A stretch of DNA of 47,726 nt from the NCBI GenBank assembly GCA_025358355.1, contig JANYJX010000001.1, forward strand, positions 1 through 47,726. The letters run 5' to 3'. A program made the translations under genes and the position numbers. Shown piece by piece: positions 32,882 to 40,730 of this stretch (its first letter is position 1; each line of letters opens with the position of its first letter). Source of the stretch: Actinomycetes bacterium (GTDB lineage: Bacteria > Actinomycetota > Thermoleophilia > Gaiellales > Gaiellaceae). Under the pieces are notes generated by a model, which did not search any database, was not told the DNA's origin, and saw only the letters and a list, made by a program, of their open reading frames with translations.

Positions 32882-33741
32882 AGTCAGGCTTCGTCGCCCT
32901 CGCGGGTCGGCCGAACGTCGGCAAGTCGACGCTCGTCAACGCGCTCTGCGGCGACAAGGTGGCGATCACTTCGAAGGTGCCGAACACGACCCGCCGCCGG
33001 ATCTTCGGCGTGGCGAACGGCCCCGACTACCAGCTCGTGCTCGTCGATTTGCCGGGTTTCCAGCGGCCGATGGACGCGCTGACCGAGCGGATGCAGACGA
33101 CCGTCGACGCGTCGTTCGCCGATGTGCACGTGGTGCTCGTCGTCCTCGACGCGCGCGAGCGGATCGGGCCAGGCGACCGGTTCGTCGCCCGGCGGGCGTT
33201 CGGCAGCGGCGTGCCGGTGATCATCGCGCTGAACAAAGTCGACAAGCTCAGCCCGGCGCACATCGCGAGCCAGATGCAGGTGGCAGCCGCGCTCGGCGAC
33301 TTCCACGCGCTCCACCCGATCAGTGCGAAGACGAAGGACGGCATCGACGAGCTGCGCAGCGATCTCGTCTTCCTGCTGCCGGAGGATGGGCAGCTGTTCT
33401 TCCCGCGCGACGAGTCGACCGACCAGACCGTCGAGCAGCGTGTCGCCGAAGTGATCCGCGAGAAGGCGCTCCACCTGACGCACGAGGAGGTGCCGCACGC
33501 GCTCGCCGTCGTGATCGAGGAGATCGACGAGAAGCTGCTCCGCGCGTTCGTGATCGTCGAGACCGAGTCGCAGAAAGGGATCCTCGTCGGCAAGAAAGGC
33601 GCGATGATCCGCGAGATCGGGACCCGCGCCAGGCCAGAGGTGGAGGCGCTCGTCGGGCATCCGGTCTTCCTGCAGCTGGTCGTGAAGGTGCGCGCGAACT
33701 GGCGTCGCGACAAAGGTCAGTTCGAGCGACTTGGGCTGTGA
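32878..33741 (+). CDS. era: GTPase Era
   Basis: Era binds the 3' end of 16S rRNA during 30S assembly. The GTG start at 32878 overlaps the cdd stop. The 287-residue product has the G domain (ALAGRPNVGKSTLVNAL, TSKVPNTTRRRI, LVDLPGFQRPMD, ALNKVDKL, ISAKTKDG) and the C-terminal KH domain (AFVIVETESQKGILVGKKGA). It follows cdd as in many bacteria. YbeY, upstream in the same block, is a functional partner. Confidence 0.95.
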   Translation: MKSGFVALAGRPNVGKSTLVNALCGDKVAITSKVPNTTRRRIFGVANGPDYQLVLVDLPGFQRPMDALTERMQTTVDASFADVHVVLVVLDARERIGPGDRFVARRAFGSGVPVIIALNKVDKLSPAHIASQMQVAAALGDFHALHPISAKTKDGIDELRSDLVFLLPEDGQLFFPRDESTDQTVEQRVAEVIREKALHLTHEEVPHALAVVIEEIDEKLLRAFVIVETESQKGILVGKKGAMIREIGTRARPEVEALVGHPVFLQLVVKVRANWRRDKGQFERLGL

Positions 33742-33752
33742 GGCGACACTAG

Positions 33753-34244
33753 GTGGTCGCGTTGCGAGTCAAGGGTGGGCGGAAACGCGACGCAGCCTCA
33801 GGTATCTACGGGACGATCGTCGCCACGTCCATCGTCGCCGGTCTCTCCGAGACACACGATCTGGCTCCGGCCCAGGCACTCGAAATCCTGCTCGTGAGCC
33901 AGGTCGTCTTCTGGTTAGGGCACGTGTACGCGGGCTATCTGGCGCGCAAGGCCGAGCGGGCCACCCCAGGCCTGTCCAGTCTCGTATCCGTCGCGGTCTA
34001 CGAATGGCCGATGCTGCGCGCGTGCCTGCCGGCCGTGCTCTCGGTCAGCCTCTGGTGGATGGGCGCGATGTCCGAGAACACGGCCTACTGGGTTGCACTC
34101 GCGCTCGGGATCGGCGGGCTGGCGGGGCTCGGCTACACGTTCGGACGGCGGGTCGGTCTGAGCACGCCAGCTGCGCTCGTCACCGCGGCTGTGGACGGGG
34201 GCCTGGGAGCGATGCTCGTCGTCGCCAAGGTACTCGCGGGCTGA
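33753..34244 (+). CDS. Integral membrane protein of unknown function
   Basis: The 163-residue product begins with GTG and a basic segment (VALRVKGGRKRDAASG). Four hydrophobic segments follow, including GTIVATSIVAGL, EILLVSQVVFWLGHVYAGYL, a middle one around LPAVLSVSLWWMGAM, and VALALGIGGLAGLGYTFG. An isolated His in the second helix (LGHVYAGYLARK) is conserved in actinobacterial relatives as I recall. No known family function. It may be co-transcribed with era, 11 nt upstream. Confidence 0.7.
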   Translation: MVALRVKGGRKRDAASGIYGTIVATSIVAGLSETHDLAPAQALEILLVSQVVFWLGHVYAGYLARKAERATPGLSSLVSVAVYEWPMLRACLPAVLSVSLWWMGAMSENTAYWVALALGIGGLAGLGYTFGRRVGLSTPAALVTAAVDGGLGAMLVVAKVLAG

Positions 34245-34245
34245 C

Positions 34246-34403
34246 TCAAAGTGCGAGCGCGTTTGCAAAGCCCTGCCAGGCGAGCAGGCTCTCGGCAACC
34301 AAACTGAGCCACAGGTACCACCGCTCGCCATAGCGTACTCGCGCCAGCGCGCGACACGGCGGTATTGGAGCGCCTGGTTGACCGCGAAGCTGTTGAACTG
34401 GCC
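34246..34403 (-). pseudogene. Heliorhodopsin C-terminal remnant, frameshifted
   Basis: Minus-strand frames spell FNSFAVNQALQYRRVARWRE followed by Tyr, then, one base out of frame, YGERWYLWLSLVAESLLAWQ and GFANALAL-stop. This matches the last two helices of heliorhodopsins (FFNTFALNQ...QYR...RWRDY..GER.Y..LSLVAKS.LAWQ.F). The retinal lysine of the SLVAK motif is Glu here. Upstream sequence does not continue the protein. The piece is therefore a decayed 3' end of a heliorhodopsin gene, now in a non-coding stretch. The identification rests on pattern memory and a short segment. Confidence 0.5.
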
Positions 34404-34558
34404 GATACATCCCCAGCCTCCCGGTGGGTCGAATCGGAACGCTTCTGCTGAGGAACGGAATCGTTACGAATAGGTTGACGCAGGACTATTTCTGCAGCGA
34501 TCCGGCCTGGGGCGCTGCGGGCGCCTGCGGCGCATAGCCGTCGTAAGCGAACACGTCC

Positions 34559-34591
34559 GGGAGACGGGGTCAGGTCTGCCTTGTTCCAGAA
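34559..34591 (+). repeat. Short dispersed repeat, copy A
   Basis: The core GGGGTCAGGTCTGCC followed by TTGTTCCAGAA matches copies B (34595-34630) and C (10335-10370, minus). A and B are tandem, 3 nt apart. Likely a REP-type or MITE-like repeat; no autonomous transposase is in the window. Confidence 0.45.
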
Positions 34592-34594
34592 CCG

Positions 34595-34630
34595 GAGAAG
34601 CCGGGGCGTCAGGTCTTCCTCGTTCCGCAG
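34595..34630 (+). repeat. Short dispersed repeat, copy B
   Basis: The core GGGGCGTCAGGTCTTCC followed by TCGTTCCGCAG parallels copy A in direct orientation, with two extra bases between the G run and TCAGGTCT. It is more diverged than A and C are from each other. Confidence 0.4.
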
Positions 34631-34709
34631 CGCGTTGTTGTCGCAACGGGGGAGAATGTGAGCTTTCGATCTGTGCAAAGATCGCGCGCTAACCGCCGAA
34701 GGAGCCATC

Positions 34710-34994
34710 ATGTGGGCACGCGTTGCGAAGTTCGAGGGGAGTCCGGAAGACGTCGATGCGCGGGTCGAGAGGCTGCGCGAGATGGTTGGATCGGGAGGCC
34801 TCCCGCCTGAGCTCGAGGGAGCGAAGCTTCTGCTGCTCGCTGACCGCGAGTCTGGGGGAATGCTCGCCGTCACGCTCTTCGACAGTGAAGAAGCCATGCG
34901 CATTGCCGATGTCGTGATGAACGCCGGCGGCGGACGCGCCGGCACCCGTACCGGGGTCGAATTCTACGAGGTGCCGATTCGCGTCGGCATCTAG
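34710..34994 (+). CDS. ABM-like dimeric alpha/beta-barrel protein
   Basis: The 94-residue product (MWARVAKFEGSPEDVDARVE, AKLLLLADRESGGMLAVTLF, DSEEAMRIADVVMN, VEFYEVPIRVGI) has the single ferredoxin-like repeat of antibiotic-biosynthesis-monooxygenase-type proteins. Small stand-alone members include haem-degrading and quinol oxygenases, but many are of unknown function. No haem-ligand His is evident. The ATG follows AAGGAG by about 5 nt. It converges on the FKBP gene 5 nt away. Confidence 0.7.
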   Translation: MWARVAKFEGSPEDVDARVERLREMVGSGGLPPELEGAKLLLLADRESGGMLAVTLFDSEEAMRIADVVMNAGGGRAGTRTGVEFYEVPIRVGI

Positions 34995-34999
34995 GGCCG

Positions 35000-35374
35000 C
35001 TATTCCACCGCGAGCAGATCGACCACGAAGACCAGCGGCTCATGCGGCTTGATGACGCCGCCTGCCCCGCGCGCTCCGTACGCCATCGCTGACGGGATCG
35101 TCAGCTTGCGGCGGCCACCGATCTTCATCCCTTGGACTCCCGCGTCCCAGCCGGGGATGACTTGGCCCTTACCGAGCTTGAACTCGAACTCCTGACCGCG
35201 GTTCCAGGAGGCATCGAACTCGTTGCCGGTCGAGAACGCGACGCCGACGTAGTGCACCGACACCTTCGTGCCGGCGACCGCCTCGGCGCCATCCCCGACG
35301 ACGATGTCCTCGACCAGCAGGTCGAAAGGAACGTCGCCGTCGGGTCTGTCGATCTGAGGGCGCTCGAGTGCCAC
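35000..35374 (-). CDS. FKBP-type peptidyl-prolyl isomerase
   Basis: The 124-residue protein is a single FKBP domain: LLVEDIVVGDGAEAVAGTKV, VHYVGVAFSTGNEFDASWNR, FKLGKGQVIPGWDAGVQGMK, then GGRRKLTIPSAMAYGARG and LVFVVDLLAVE. Active-site aromatic and Asp positions (Y, F, D, W, Y) are retained. There is no signal peptide, so it is cytoplasmic. GTG start 6 nt after the PPOX gene, so these are likely co-transcribed with the cNMP-binding gene upstream. Confidence 0.92.
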   Translation of the reverse strand: MALERPQIDRPDGDVPFDLLVEDIVVGDGAEAVAGTKVSVHYVGVAFSTGNEFDASWNRGQEFEFKLGKGQVIPGWDAGVQGMKIGGRRKLTIPSAMAYGARGAGGVIKPHEPLVFVVDLLAVE

Positions 35375-35379
35375 TCGAC

Positions 35380-35772
35380 CTAGTGAACGTGCTGGATTTC
35401 GGGCTTCACGTGCAGGATCACGCGCTCCGACGCGATATTCGCGTCGTCGTAGTCCTTGCCGTTGTACTTCTGCGAGAGCGCGTCGATACTCGCGCGCGCT
35501 TTGGGCCCGAGAGTCGTGCGAACGACGCGACCGCGCACTTCGGCGAAGCGGTACGGGTTGTTCTTGTCCATGATCATGAGCGTGACGCGCGGGTCGGCCT
35601 CGGTCGCCTTGAACTTCGTGCGGTGCACCTCCGTGTTGACGAGGAGCTCGTCACCTTCGGCAGCGACCCAGACAACATTGGTCATGGCCCGGCCAGACGG
35701 CAGGTTGACCGTGAAAGCGGCGAAGTTGGGGCCGTCAGCCAACTCGCGCACGGCGGGTTCGAGAGTGCTCAT
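35380..35772 (-). CDS. PPOX-class (pyridoxamine oxidase-like, F420/FMN) oxidoreductase
   Basis: The 130-residue product has a split-barrel flavin/F420-binding fold: ELADGPNFAAFTVNLPSGRA, MTNVVWVAAEGDELLVNTEV, KFKATEADPRVTLMIMDKNN, PYRFAEVRGRVVR. The family in actinobacteria commonly uses F420, but the cofactor cannot be decided here. ATG at 35772 is chosen over an in-frame upstream start at 35826 because homologues begin near ELADGPNFA. Middle gene of a three-gene minus-strand unit. Confidence 0.82.
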   Translation of the reverse strand: MSTLEPAVRELADGPNFAAFTVNLPSGRAMTNVVWVAAEGDELLVNTEVHRTKFKATEADPRVTLMIMDKNNPYRFAEVRGRVVRTTLGPKARASIDALSQKYNGKDYDDANIASERVILHVKPEIQHVH

Positions 35773-35782
35773 GGAGCCGAGC

Positions 35783-36250
35783 CTACCGGGCGAGACTCGG
35801 CTCAGGTCGACCGTGCGCGGCGGCACCCTGGTCGCTGAGATCGTCCGCGTTCGCCCGTTCGGCGAGCGCGCGTGCCACCTTGAGCCACAGCTCGGGCGTC
35901 CTGTCGAGCAGCGCGATGAAGTGGCGATCGGTGATCACAAGCACGACGAGTGGGGTCAGTGCCGTCACCGTCGCCGAGCGCGGTTGCTTCGAGAGCAACG
36001 CCATCTCGCCGACGAAGTTGCCTGCGCCGAGCGTTCCCCGCTTCCGACCCTTGCGACGAACTTCGACGTCACCTGAGACGATCACGACGAACTCGCGCCC
36101 GCGATCCCCCTCCTGGATCAGCACCCTGCCTGCCGGAAGATCGAGCTCGTCCGCCACGCCGGCGATCAGCGCCAGGTCCTTCTTGGAGCAGTGCTCGAAG
36201 AGTGGCACTCGCCGGAGGAGGTCGATCTTCGAGTTGGAGCGGAGAGCCAC
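35783..36250 (-). CDS. Stand-alone cyclic-nucleotide-binding domain protein
   Basis: The 155-residue product has LLRRVPLFEHCSKKDLALIA, then GRVLIQEGDRGREFVVIVSG, and the binding cassette GNFVGEMALLSKQPRSATVT, with Glu and Arg positions needed for the cyclic phosphate. A short helical tail (RTPELWLKVARALAERAN) replaces a DNA-binding domain. It may sense cNMP and act through partners. GTG start lies 6 nt after a TAGAGT hexamer on the minus strand (36262-36257), so it is likely leaderless. Divergent from deoC. Confidence 0.8.
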   Translation of the reverse strand: MALRSNSKIDLLRRVPLFEHCSKKDLALIAGVADELDLPAGRVLIQEGDRGREFVVIVSGDVEVRRKGRKRGTLGAGNFVGEMALLSKQPRSATVTALTPLVVLVITDRHFIALLDRTPELWLKVARALAERANADDLSDQGAAAHGRPEPSLAR

Positions 36251-36319
36251 GTGGCAACTCTAGGCGGTTCGATGGCCAGAGAGCAAGAGATGGCTGCGAG
36301 CGCGACTAGACTGGACTCC

Positions 36320-37273
36320 ATGGCCGCGGCATCCACATTGCCCACGCCATCGTTTCCCGGTGGCTTCGAGCTGCCGCTCGCGTTCCGGCTACCGCGCATC
36401 GGATCGGTCGACGCTGTCGCCCTCGAGGCGCGCGCGGCCGAGCTCGCGAAGCGCTCGATCAAGAAAGACTCGAAGCTCGCCGCGCTCGAGCTGGCGGTGC
36501 GGATGATGGACCTCACGACGCTCGAAGGCGCCGACACGCCCGGCAAGGTCTCGGCGTTGTGCTCCAAGGCGATCCGACCCGATCCGGTCGACCGGACTGT
36601 TCCCTCGGTGGCGGCTGTGTGCGTCTACCCGAACCTCGTCGCGGGGGCGAAGGCGCGGCTCGCCGGCTCGGGCGTGAAGGTCGCTTCGGTTGCGACCGCG
36701 TTCCCTTCGGGTCAGACGTCGACCGCGCTCAAGGTCGCCGAGGTGCGCGAGGTTGTTGTGCTCGGCGCCGACGAGGTCGACATGGTGATCGATCGCGGCG
36801 CTTTCCTCTCCGGTCGCTACTCGAAGGTCTACGACGAGATCTGCCAGGTGAAAGAGGCCTGCGGCGAGGCGCATCTGAAGGTGATCCTCGAGACGGGCGA
36901 GCTCGGCACGTACGACAACGTGCGCCGCGCGTCGTTGCTAGCGATGGCTGCCGGTGCCGACTTCGTCAAGACCTCGACCGGCAAGGTGTCGCCGGCCGCG
37001 ACCTTGCCCGTCACCCTCTGCATGCTGGAAGCCGTGCGCGACGTCCATGACGAGACCGGCCGCGTCGTCGGCATGAAGCCCGCCGGCGGGATCCGGACCG
37101 CCAAGCAGGCGATCCAATACCTCTGCGTGCTGCACGAAACGCTCGGCACGCAGTGGATGACACCCGACCTGTTCCGCTTCGGCGCCTCGTCGCTCCTCAA
37201 CGATGTGCTGATGCAGATCCGCAAGCAGAAGACCGGCGTCTACCAGTCCCTCGACTACTTCACCAGTGACTGA
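36320..37273 (+). CDS. deoC: Deoxyribose-phosphate aldolase
   Basis: DeoC cleaves 2-deoxyribose 5-phosphate to glyceraldehyde 3-phosphate and acetaldehyde. The 317-residue protein has MMDLTTLEGADTPGKVSALC, VAAVCVYPNLVAGAKARLAG, ADEVDMVIDRGAFLSG, HLKVILETGELG, and the Schiff-base lysine in ADFVKTSTGK, with MKPAGGIRT. An extended N-terminus distinguishes it from the E. coli enzyme. Start at 36320 is preferred to upstream ATGs because TAGACT (36307-36312) stands 7 nt before it. The following aldehyde dehydrogenase, starting inside the deoC 3' end, could oxidise the acetaldehyde. Confidence 0.93.
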   Translation: MAAASTLPTPSFPGGFELPLAFRLPRIGSVDAVALEARAAELAKRSIKKDSKLAALELAVRMMDLTTLEGADTPGKVSALCSKAIRPDPVDRTVPSVAAVCVYPNLVAGAKARLAGSGVKVASVATAFPSGQTSTALKVAEVREVVVLGADEVDMVIDRGAFLSGRYSKVYDEICQVKEACGEAHLKVILETGELGTYDNVRRASLLAMAAGADFVKTSTGKVSPAATLPVTLCMLEAVRDVHDETGRVVGMKPAGGIRTAKQAIQYLCVLHETLGTQWMTPDLFRFGASSLLNDVLMQIRKQKTGVYQSLDYFTSD

Positions 37274-38735
37274 CGTCCGGCAACGCACGTCGCCGCTCGA
37301 GTGGGAGTACGCGCCGGCGCCCGAGGCGCGCGACATCGTCAAGTTCCAGGAGCGCTACGGGCTGTTCATCGGCGGTGAGCTGGTCGAGCCGCGCTCGAAG
37401 GAGTGGTTCCCGACGATCTCGCCGGCGACCGAGGAACAGCTCGCCGAGGTCGCGCTCGCCGGGGCCGAGGATGTAGACGCTGCAGTCGGCGCCGCCCGCA
37501 ACGCGTTCGAGAACGGCTGGTCGACACTGCGGCCGGCCGAGCGCGCGAAGTACCTCTACCGGATTGCGCGGCTCCTGCAGGAGCGCTCGCGCGAGCTCGC
37601 GGTCGCCGAGTCGCTGAACGGCGGCAAGCCGATCAAGGAGTCGCGCGATGTCGACGTGCCGCTCGCGGCCGCGCACTTCTTCTACTACGCGGGCTGGGCC
37701 GACAAGCTCGAGTACGCGTTCCCGAACCGGCGGCCGGCACCGCTTGGGGTTGCGGGCCAGATCATCCCGTGGAACTTCCCGCTGCTGATGCTCGCGTGGA
37801 AGATCGCACCCGCACTCGCTGCCGGGAACACGGTCGTGCTCAAGCCGGCCGAGACGACTCCGCTCACCGCGCTCATCTTCGCGGATGTCTGCCGCCAGGC
37901 CGAGCTGCCTGCGGGAGTCGTCAACATCATCACCGGCGACGGCTCGACCGGCGCTCACCTCGTACGCCACCGCGGCCTCGACAAGATCGCGTTCACGGGC
38001 TCGACCGAGGTCGGCAAGGCGATCCAGCGCGAGCTCGCCGGCACCGGCACGCGCCTCACCCTGGAGCTCGGTGGCAAGGCGGCAAACATCGTCTTCGACG
38101 ACTGCGCGCTCGACCAGGCGATCGAGGGAATCGTCAACGGGATCTACTTCAACCAGGGCCATGTCTGCTGCGCGGGCTCGCGACTGCTCGTGCAGGAGCC
38201 GATCGCCGAGCTGCTGATTGCGAAGCTGAAGCGCCGCTTGGAGACTCTGCGCCTGGGCGATCCGCTCGACAAGAACACCGACATCGGCGCGATCAACTCG
38301 CGCGCGCAGCTCGAGCGGATTCGCGAGCTCGTCGCGAGCGGGGAAGAGGAGGGCGCCGAGATCTACCAGCCGCCGTGTGTTCTTCCGGAGAAGGGCTACT
38401 GGTTCGCGCCGACCGTGTTCACGAACGTTGCGCAGAGCTACCGGATCGCGCAGGAGGAGATCTTCGGGCCTGTTCTTTCGGTGCTGACGTTCCGTACGCC
38501 GGATGAGGCGATCGAGAAGGCGAACAACACGGCGTACGGGCTGTCGGCGGGCGTGTGGACGGAGAAAGGCTCGCGGATCCTCTGCATGGCGCAGCGTCTG
38601 CGCGCGGGAGTCGTGTGGGCGAACACGTTCAACCGCTTCGACCCGGCGTCGCCGTTCGGCGGCTACAAGGAGTCCGGCTTCGGCCGGGAAGGCGGCCGCC
38701 ACGGCCTGGAGCCGTATCTGAGGTTCGAGGAGTGA
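37266..38735 (+). CDS. Aldehyde dehydrogenase family protein
   Basis: The 489-residue protein is a full NAD(P)-dependent aldehyde dehydrogenase: GQIIPWNFPLLMLAWKIAPA, VVLKPAETTPLTAL, AFTGSTEVGKAIQ, the general base Glu in LTLELGGKAANIVF, and the catalytic Cys in FNQGHVCCAGSRL. The tail has PFGGYKESGFGREGG. GTG start overlaps the deoC stop by 8 nt. Given deoC, acetaldehyde is a reasonable substrate, but betaine- or other aldehyde specificity cannot be excluded. Confidence 0.92.
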   Translation: MTDVRQRTSPLEWEYAPAPEARDIVKFQERYGLFIGGELVEPRSKEWFPTISPATEEQLAEVALAGAEDVDAAVGAARNAFENGWSTLRPAERAKYLYRIARLLQERSRELAVAESLNGGKPIKESRDVDVPLAAAHFFYYAGWADKLEYAFPNRRPAPLGVAGQIIPWNFPLLMLAWKIAPALAAGNTVVLKPAETTPLTALIFADVCRQAELPAGVVNIITGDGSTGAHLVRHRGLDKIAFTGSTEVGKAIQRELAGTGTRLTLELGGKAANIVFDDCALDQAIEGIVNGIYFNQGHVCCAGSRLLVQEPIAELLIAKLKRRLETLRLGDPLDKNTDIGAINSRAQLERIRELVASGEEEGAEIYQPPCVLPEKGYWFAPTVFTNVAQSYRIAQEEIFGPVLSVLTFRTPDEAIEKANNTAYGLSAGVWTEKGSRILCMAQRLRAGVVWANTFNRFDPASPFGGYKESGFGREGGRHGLEPYLRFEE

Positions 38736-39529
38736 GTCGCCTGCCTGTCAGGAAGACGTACAAGCTCTTCGTTGGAGGCACGTTCCCGCGGTCGGAGTCC
38801 GGGCGCACGTACGAAGCCGAAGGCCAGAACGTTGCGCACGCCTCACGCAAGGATGTGCGCGACGCTGTCGTCGCCGCGCGGAAGGCGTTCGCCGGCTGGG
38901 CCGGGACGGCCGCCTACAACCGCGGCCAAGTCCTGTACCGGCTCGCCGAGATGATGGAGGCGCGCGCCGACAATCTCGCCGCTGTCTGCTCGGGCCGGGA
39001 CGAGGTCGACGCGGCCGTCGATCGCGTCGTCTGGTACGCCGGTTGGGCGGACAAGCTCGCGCAGGTTCTCGGCTCGTCCAACCCGGTCTCGGGGCCGTAC
39101 TTCAACTTCACCGTCCCGGAGCCGACAGGCGTTGTCGCGATTCTCGCGCCGGACGAGCCGGCGCTTGGCGGGCTCGTCTCGCGGCTCGCGCCGGCGCTCG
39201 TCGGCGGGAACGCTGTGGTGGCCGTCGCGTCCGAGACGCATCCGCTCGCCGCGATCGAGCTGGCCGAGGCGATCGCCACCTCCGACGTCCCGGCCGGGGT
39301 CGTCAACATCCTCACCGGCTTCCGCGCGGAGCTCGGGCCGATTCTCGCGGGCCACATGGACGTGAATGCGATCGACGTGACCGGCGCCGGCGACGACACG
39401 GCCGACCTCGAGCGCGCCGCCGCCGCCAACGTCAAGCGCGTCGCGCGCGGCTCGGCGGACAGCCAGTCTCCGTGGGAGATAGCCAGCTTCCTCGAGATGA
39501 AGACCGTCTGGCATCCCGTCGGGCAGTAA
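38732..39529 (+). CDS. Half-length aldehyde dehydrogenase-like protein lacking the catalytic domain
   Basis: The 265-residue protein aligns with the N-terminal, cofactor-binding half of aldehyde dehydrogenases: KLFVGGTFPRSESGRTYEA, AFAGWAGTAAYNRGQVLYRL, GVVAILAPDEPALGGLVSRL, VPAGVVNILTG. It then stops without the active-site Cys region. The final part (GAGDDTADLERAAAANVKRV) is diverged, and the end is not ragged. Such half ALDHs sit beside deoC and a full ALDH in several actinobacteria as I recall, so it is more likely a retained partner or structural subunit than a fresh truncation. GTGA overlap with the full enzyme. Confidence 0.8.
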   Translation: MSRLPVRKTYKLFVGGTFPRSESGRTYEAEGQNVAHASRKDVRDAVVAARKAFAGWAGTAAYNRGQVLYRLAEMMEARADNLAAVCSGRDEVDAAVDRVVWYAGWADKLAQVLGSSNPVSGPYFNFTVPEPTGVVAILAPDEPALGGLVSRLAPALVGGNAVVAVASETHPLAAIELAEAIATSDVPAGVVNILTGFRAELGPILAGHMDVNAIDVTGAGDDTADLERAAAANVKRVARGSADSQSPWEIASFLEMKTVWHPVGQ

Positions 39530-39544
39530 GCAAAGGAGCGATCA

Positions 39545-40201
39545 GTGCCACCGACCACGCCCGGCTTCCGGCTCGGCATCTACGTGTTCAAGGACGTCGA
39601 GATCGTCGACTTCGCAGCGCCGCACGGCGTGTTCTCGGTCGCGCGCCGGTTCGACCCGGAGCTGGACGCGTTCCTCGTCGCCGAGTCGATGCGGCCGGTG
39701 CAGGCGCAGGCCGGCTTCACCGTCCTTCCGAACTACGCGTTTTCGGACACGCCTGCCATGGACGCGTTCCTGATTCCCGGCGGCTTCGGCACACGACAGG
39801 AGCTGCACAACCGGAACCTGCACGACTTCATCCGCGCGCTGCCCACCGAAACGCTGCTGACGAGCGTCTGCACCGGCTCGTGGATCTACGGCGTGCTGGG
39901 CCTCCTCGACGGGTTGCCCGCGACGAACCGCAAGGAGCCGGACAAGGTCGAGGCCGGCCCGAACGGGATGGTGCCGCTCGACCGGCTCGCGCAGATCGCG
40001 CCCGCCTGCACCATCTCTCGCGCGCGGGTCGTCGATACCGGGCGCATCGTCACGGCCGGCGGGATTGCCTCCGGCATGGAAATGGGCTTTCATTTGTTGC
40101 GGCGCGCTGGGTACGACGAGGAGTTGGTGCGCGAGGTTGCGCGGGTGATGGAGTACGCCGAGGCGTACGACCTCTACCGCGACGACATCGAAGTCAGCTA
40201 G
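39545..40201 (+). CDS. DJ-1/PfpI superfamily protein (GATase1-like)
   Basis: The 218-residue protein has the DJ-1/PfpI fold: RLGIYVFKDVEIVDFAAPHG, DAFLIPGGFGTRQELHN, the nucleophile elbow LLTSVCTGSWIYG with its Cys, and VTAGGIASGMEMGFHLLRR. This is the branch that includes isonitrile hydratase and the effector domains of AraC-type regulators, but no DNA-binding domain follows. GTG start with AAGGAG 6 nt upstream. It may be co-transcribed with the deoC-ALDH genes. Its stop overlaps the convergent kinase gene by 8 nt. Confidence 0.82.
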   Translation: MPPTTPGFRLGIYVFKDVEIVDFAAPHGVFSVARRFDPELDAFLVAESMRPVQAQAGFTVLPNYAFSDTPAMDAFLIPGGFGTRQELHNRNLHDFIRALPTETLLTSVCTGSWIYGVLGLLDGLPATNRKEPDKVEAGPNGMVPLDRLAQIAPACTISRARVVDTGRIVTAGGIASGMEMGFHLLRRAGYDEELVREVARVMEYAEAYDLYRDDIEVS

Positions 40202-40730
40202 ACACGAGCAAAGCGTCAACCGCCGAGCGTGCTGCTGCGAGCCGCTTATCCGGCGACCCTTCGAGGAGCAGCCACGGCGAGCCACTCTCTCGCGCGTGCT
40301 CGATCAGCCGGTCGTGCATCCACTGGCGCTGCTGCTCGAGCTCGCGCAGCCCGTCGTGTGTGAACGGGACATCGAGCCCACAGACGAGGTAGAGGTCGCA
40401 GCGGCGCGCGGCAAGGTCAGCGAACCCGGAAGCCGGCGATCCGAGGTACGCCTCATGAAACACCGCCGTCGTGAAGGCATCCGTGTCGCAGAACAGCACA
40501 CGCTGCGCGAACCCGGCGAGGAAGTCCTCGTACCAGCAGTGGACGCGCGCGATGTGGGCGAACTCCCAGCTCTGCCACCGCGCGCCGCGCTCGCGACCGA
40601 CCTCGGTGTAAACGCGCCCGTACTCGGGATTCCAGAGCGTGTCGTACGTCGTTGCGAGCGCTGCGGCAAGCGTCGTCTTGCCGGTTGACTCGGCACCGAG
40701 GAGGCAGACGCGGCACGGAACGCTACTCAC
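40194..40730 (-). CDS. NadR-like AAA/kinase domain protein
   Basis: The 178-residue product has a P-loop (CLLGAESTGKTTLAAALA), a middle FCDTDAFTTAVFHEAYLG, and DLYLVCGLDVPFTHDGLREL, then WLLLEG near the end. This matches the ribosylnicotinamide-kinase-like domain of NadR without the NMN adenylyltransferase or HTH parts. It could phosphorylate nicotinamide riboside or another nucleoside. GTG start overlaps the stop of the upstream secreted Asp-box gene (GTGA), an odd partner for a cytoplasmic kinase. Confidence 0.75.
   Translation of the reverse strand: MSSVPCRVCLLGAESTGKTTLAAALATTYDTLWNPEYGRVYTEVGRERGARWQSWEFAHIARVHCWYEDFLAGFAQRVLFCDTDAFTTAVFHEAYLGSPASGFADLAARRCDLYLVCGLDVPFTHDGLRELEQQRQWMHDRLIEHARESGSPWLLLEGSPDKRLAAARSAVDALLVSS

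Larger units (their letters stand above)
34245..34709. other. Gene-free debris region
   Basis: This 465-nt spacer between the membrane-protein gene and the ABM-domain gene holds gene remnants and repeats but no intact gene. Besides the heliorhodopsin piece, the minus strand at about 34486-34562 reads PDVFAYDGYAPQAPAAPQAG and a stop, like the Pro/Ala-rich tail of a lost protein. Two short dispersed repeats (34559-34591, 34595-34630) abut it on the upstream side. It looks like a site of repeated insertion and deletion. Confidence 0.5.

Noticed and set aside
37260-38702. Long open frame opposite the aldehyde dehydrogenase
   Set aside because: Shadow frame; the plus strand has all ALDH motifs.
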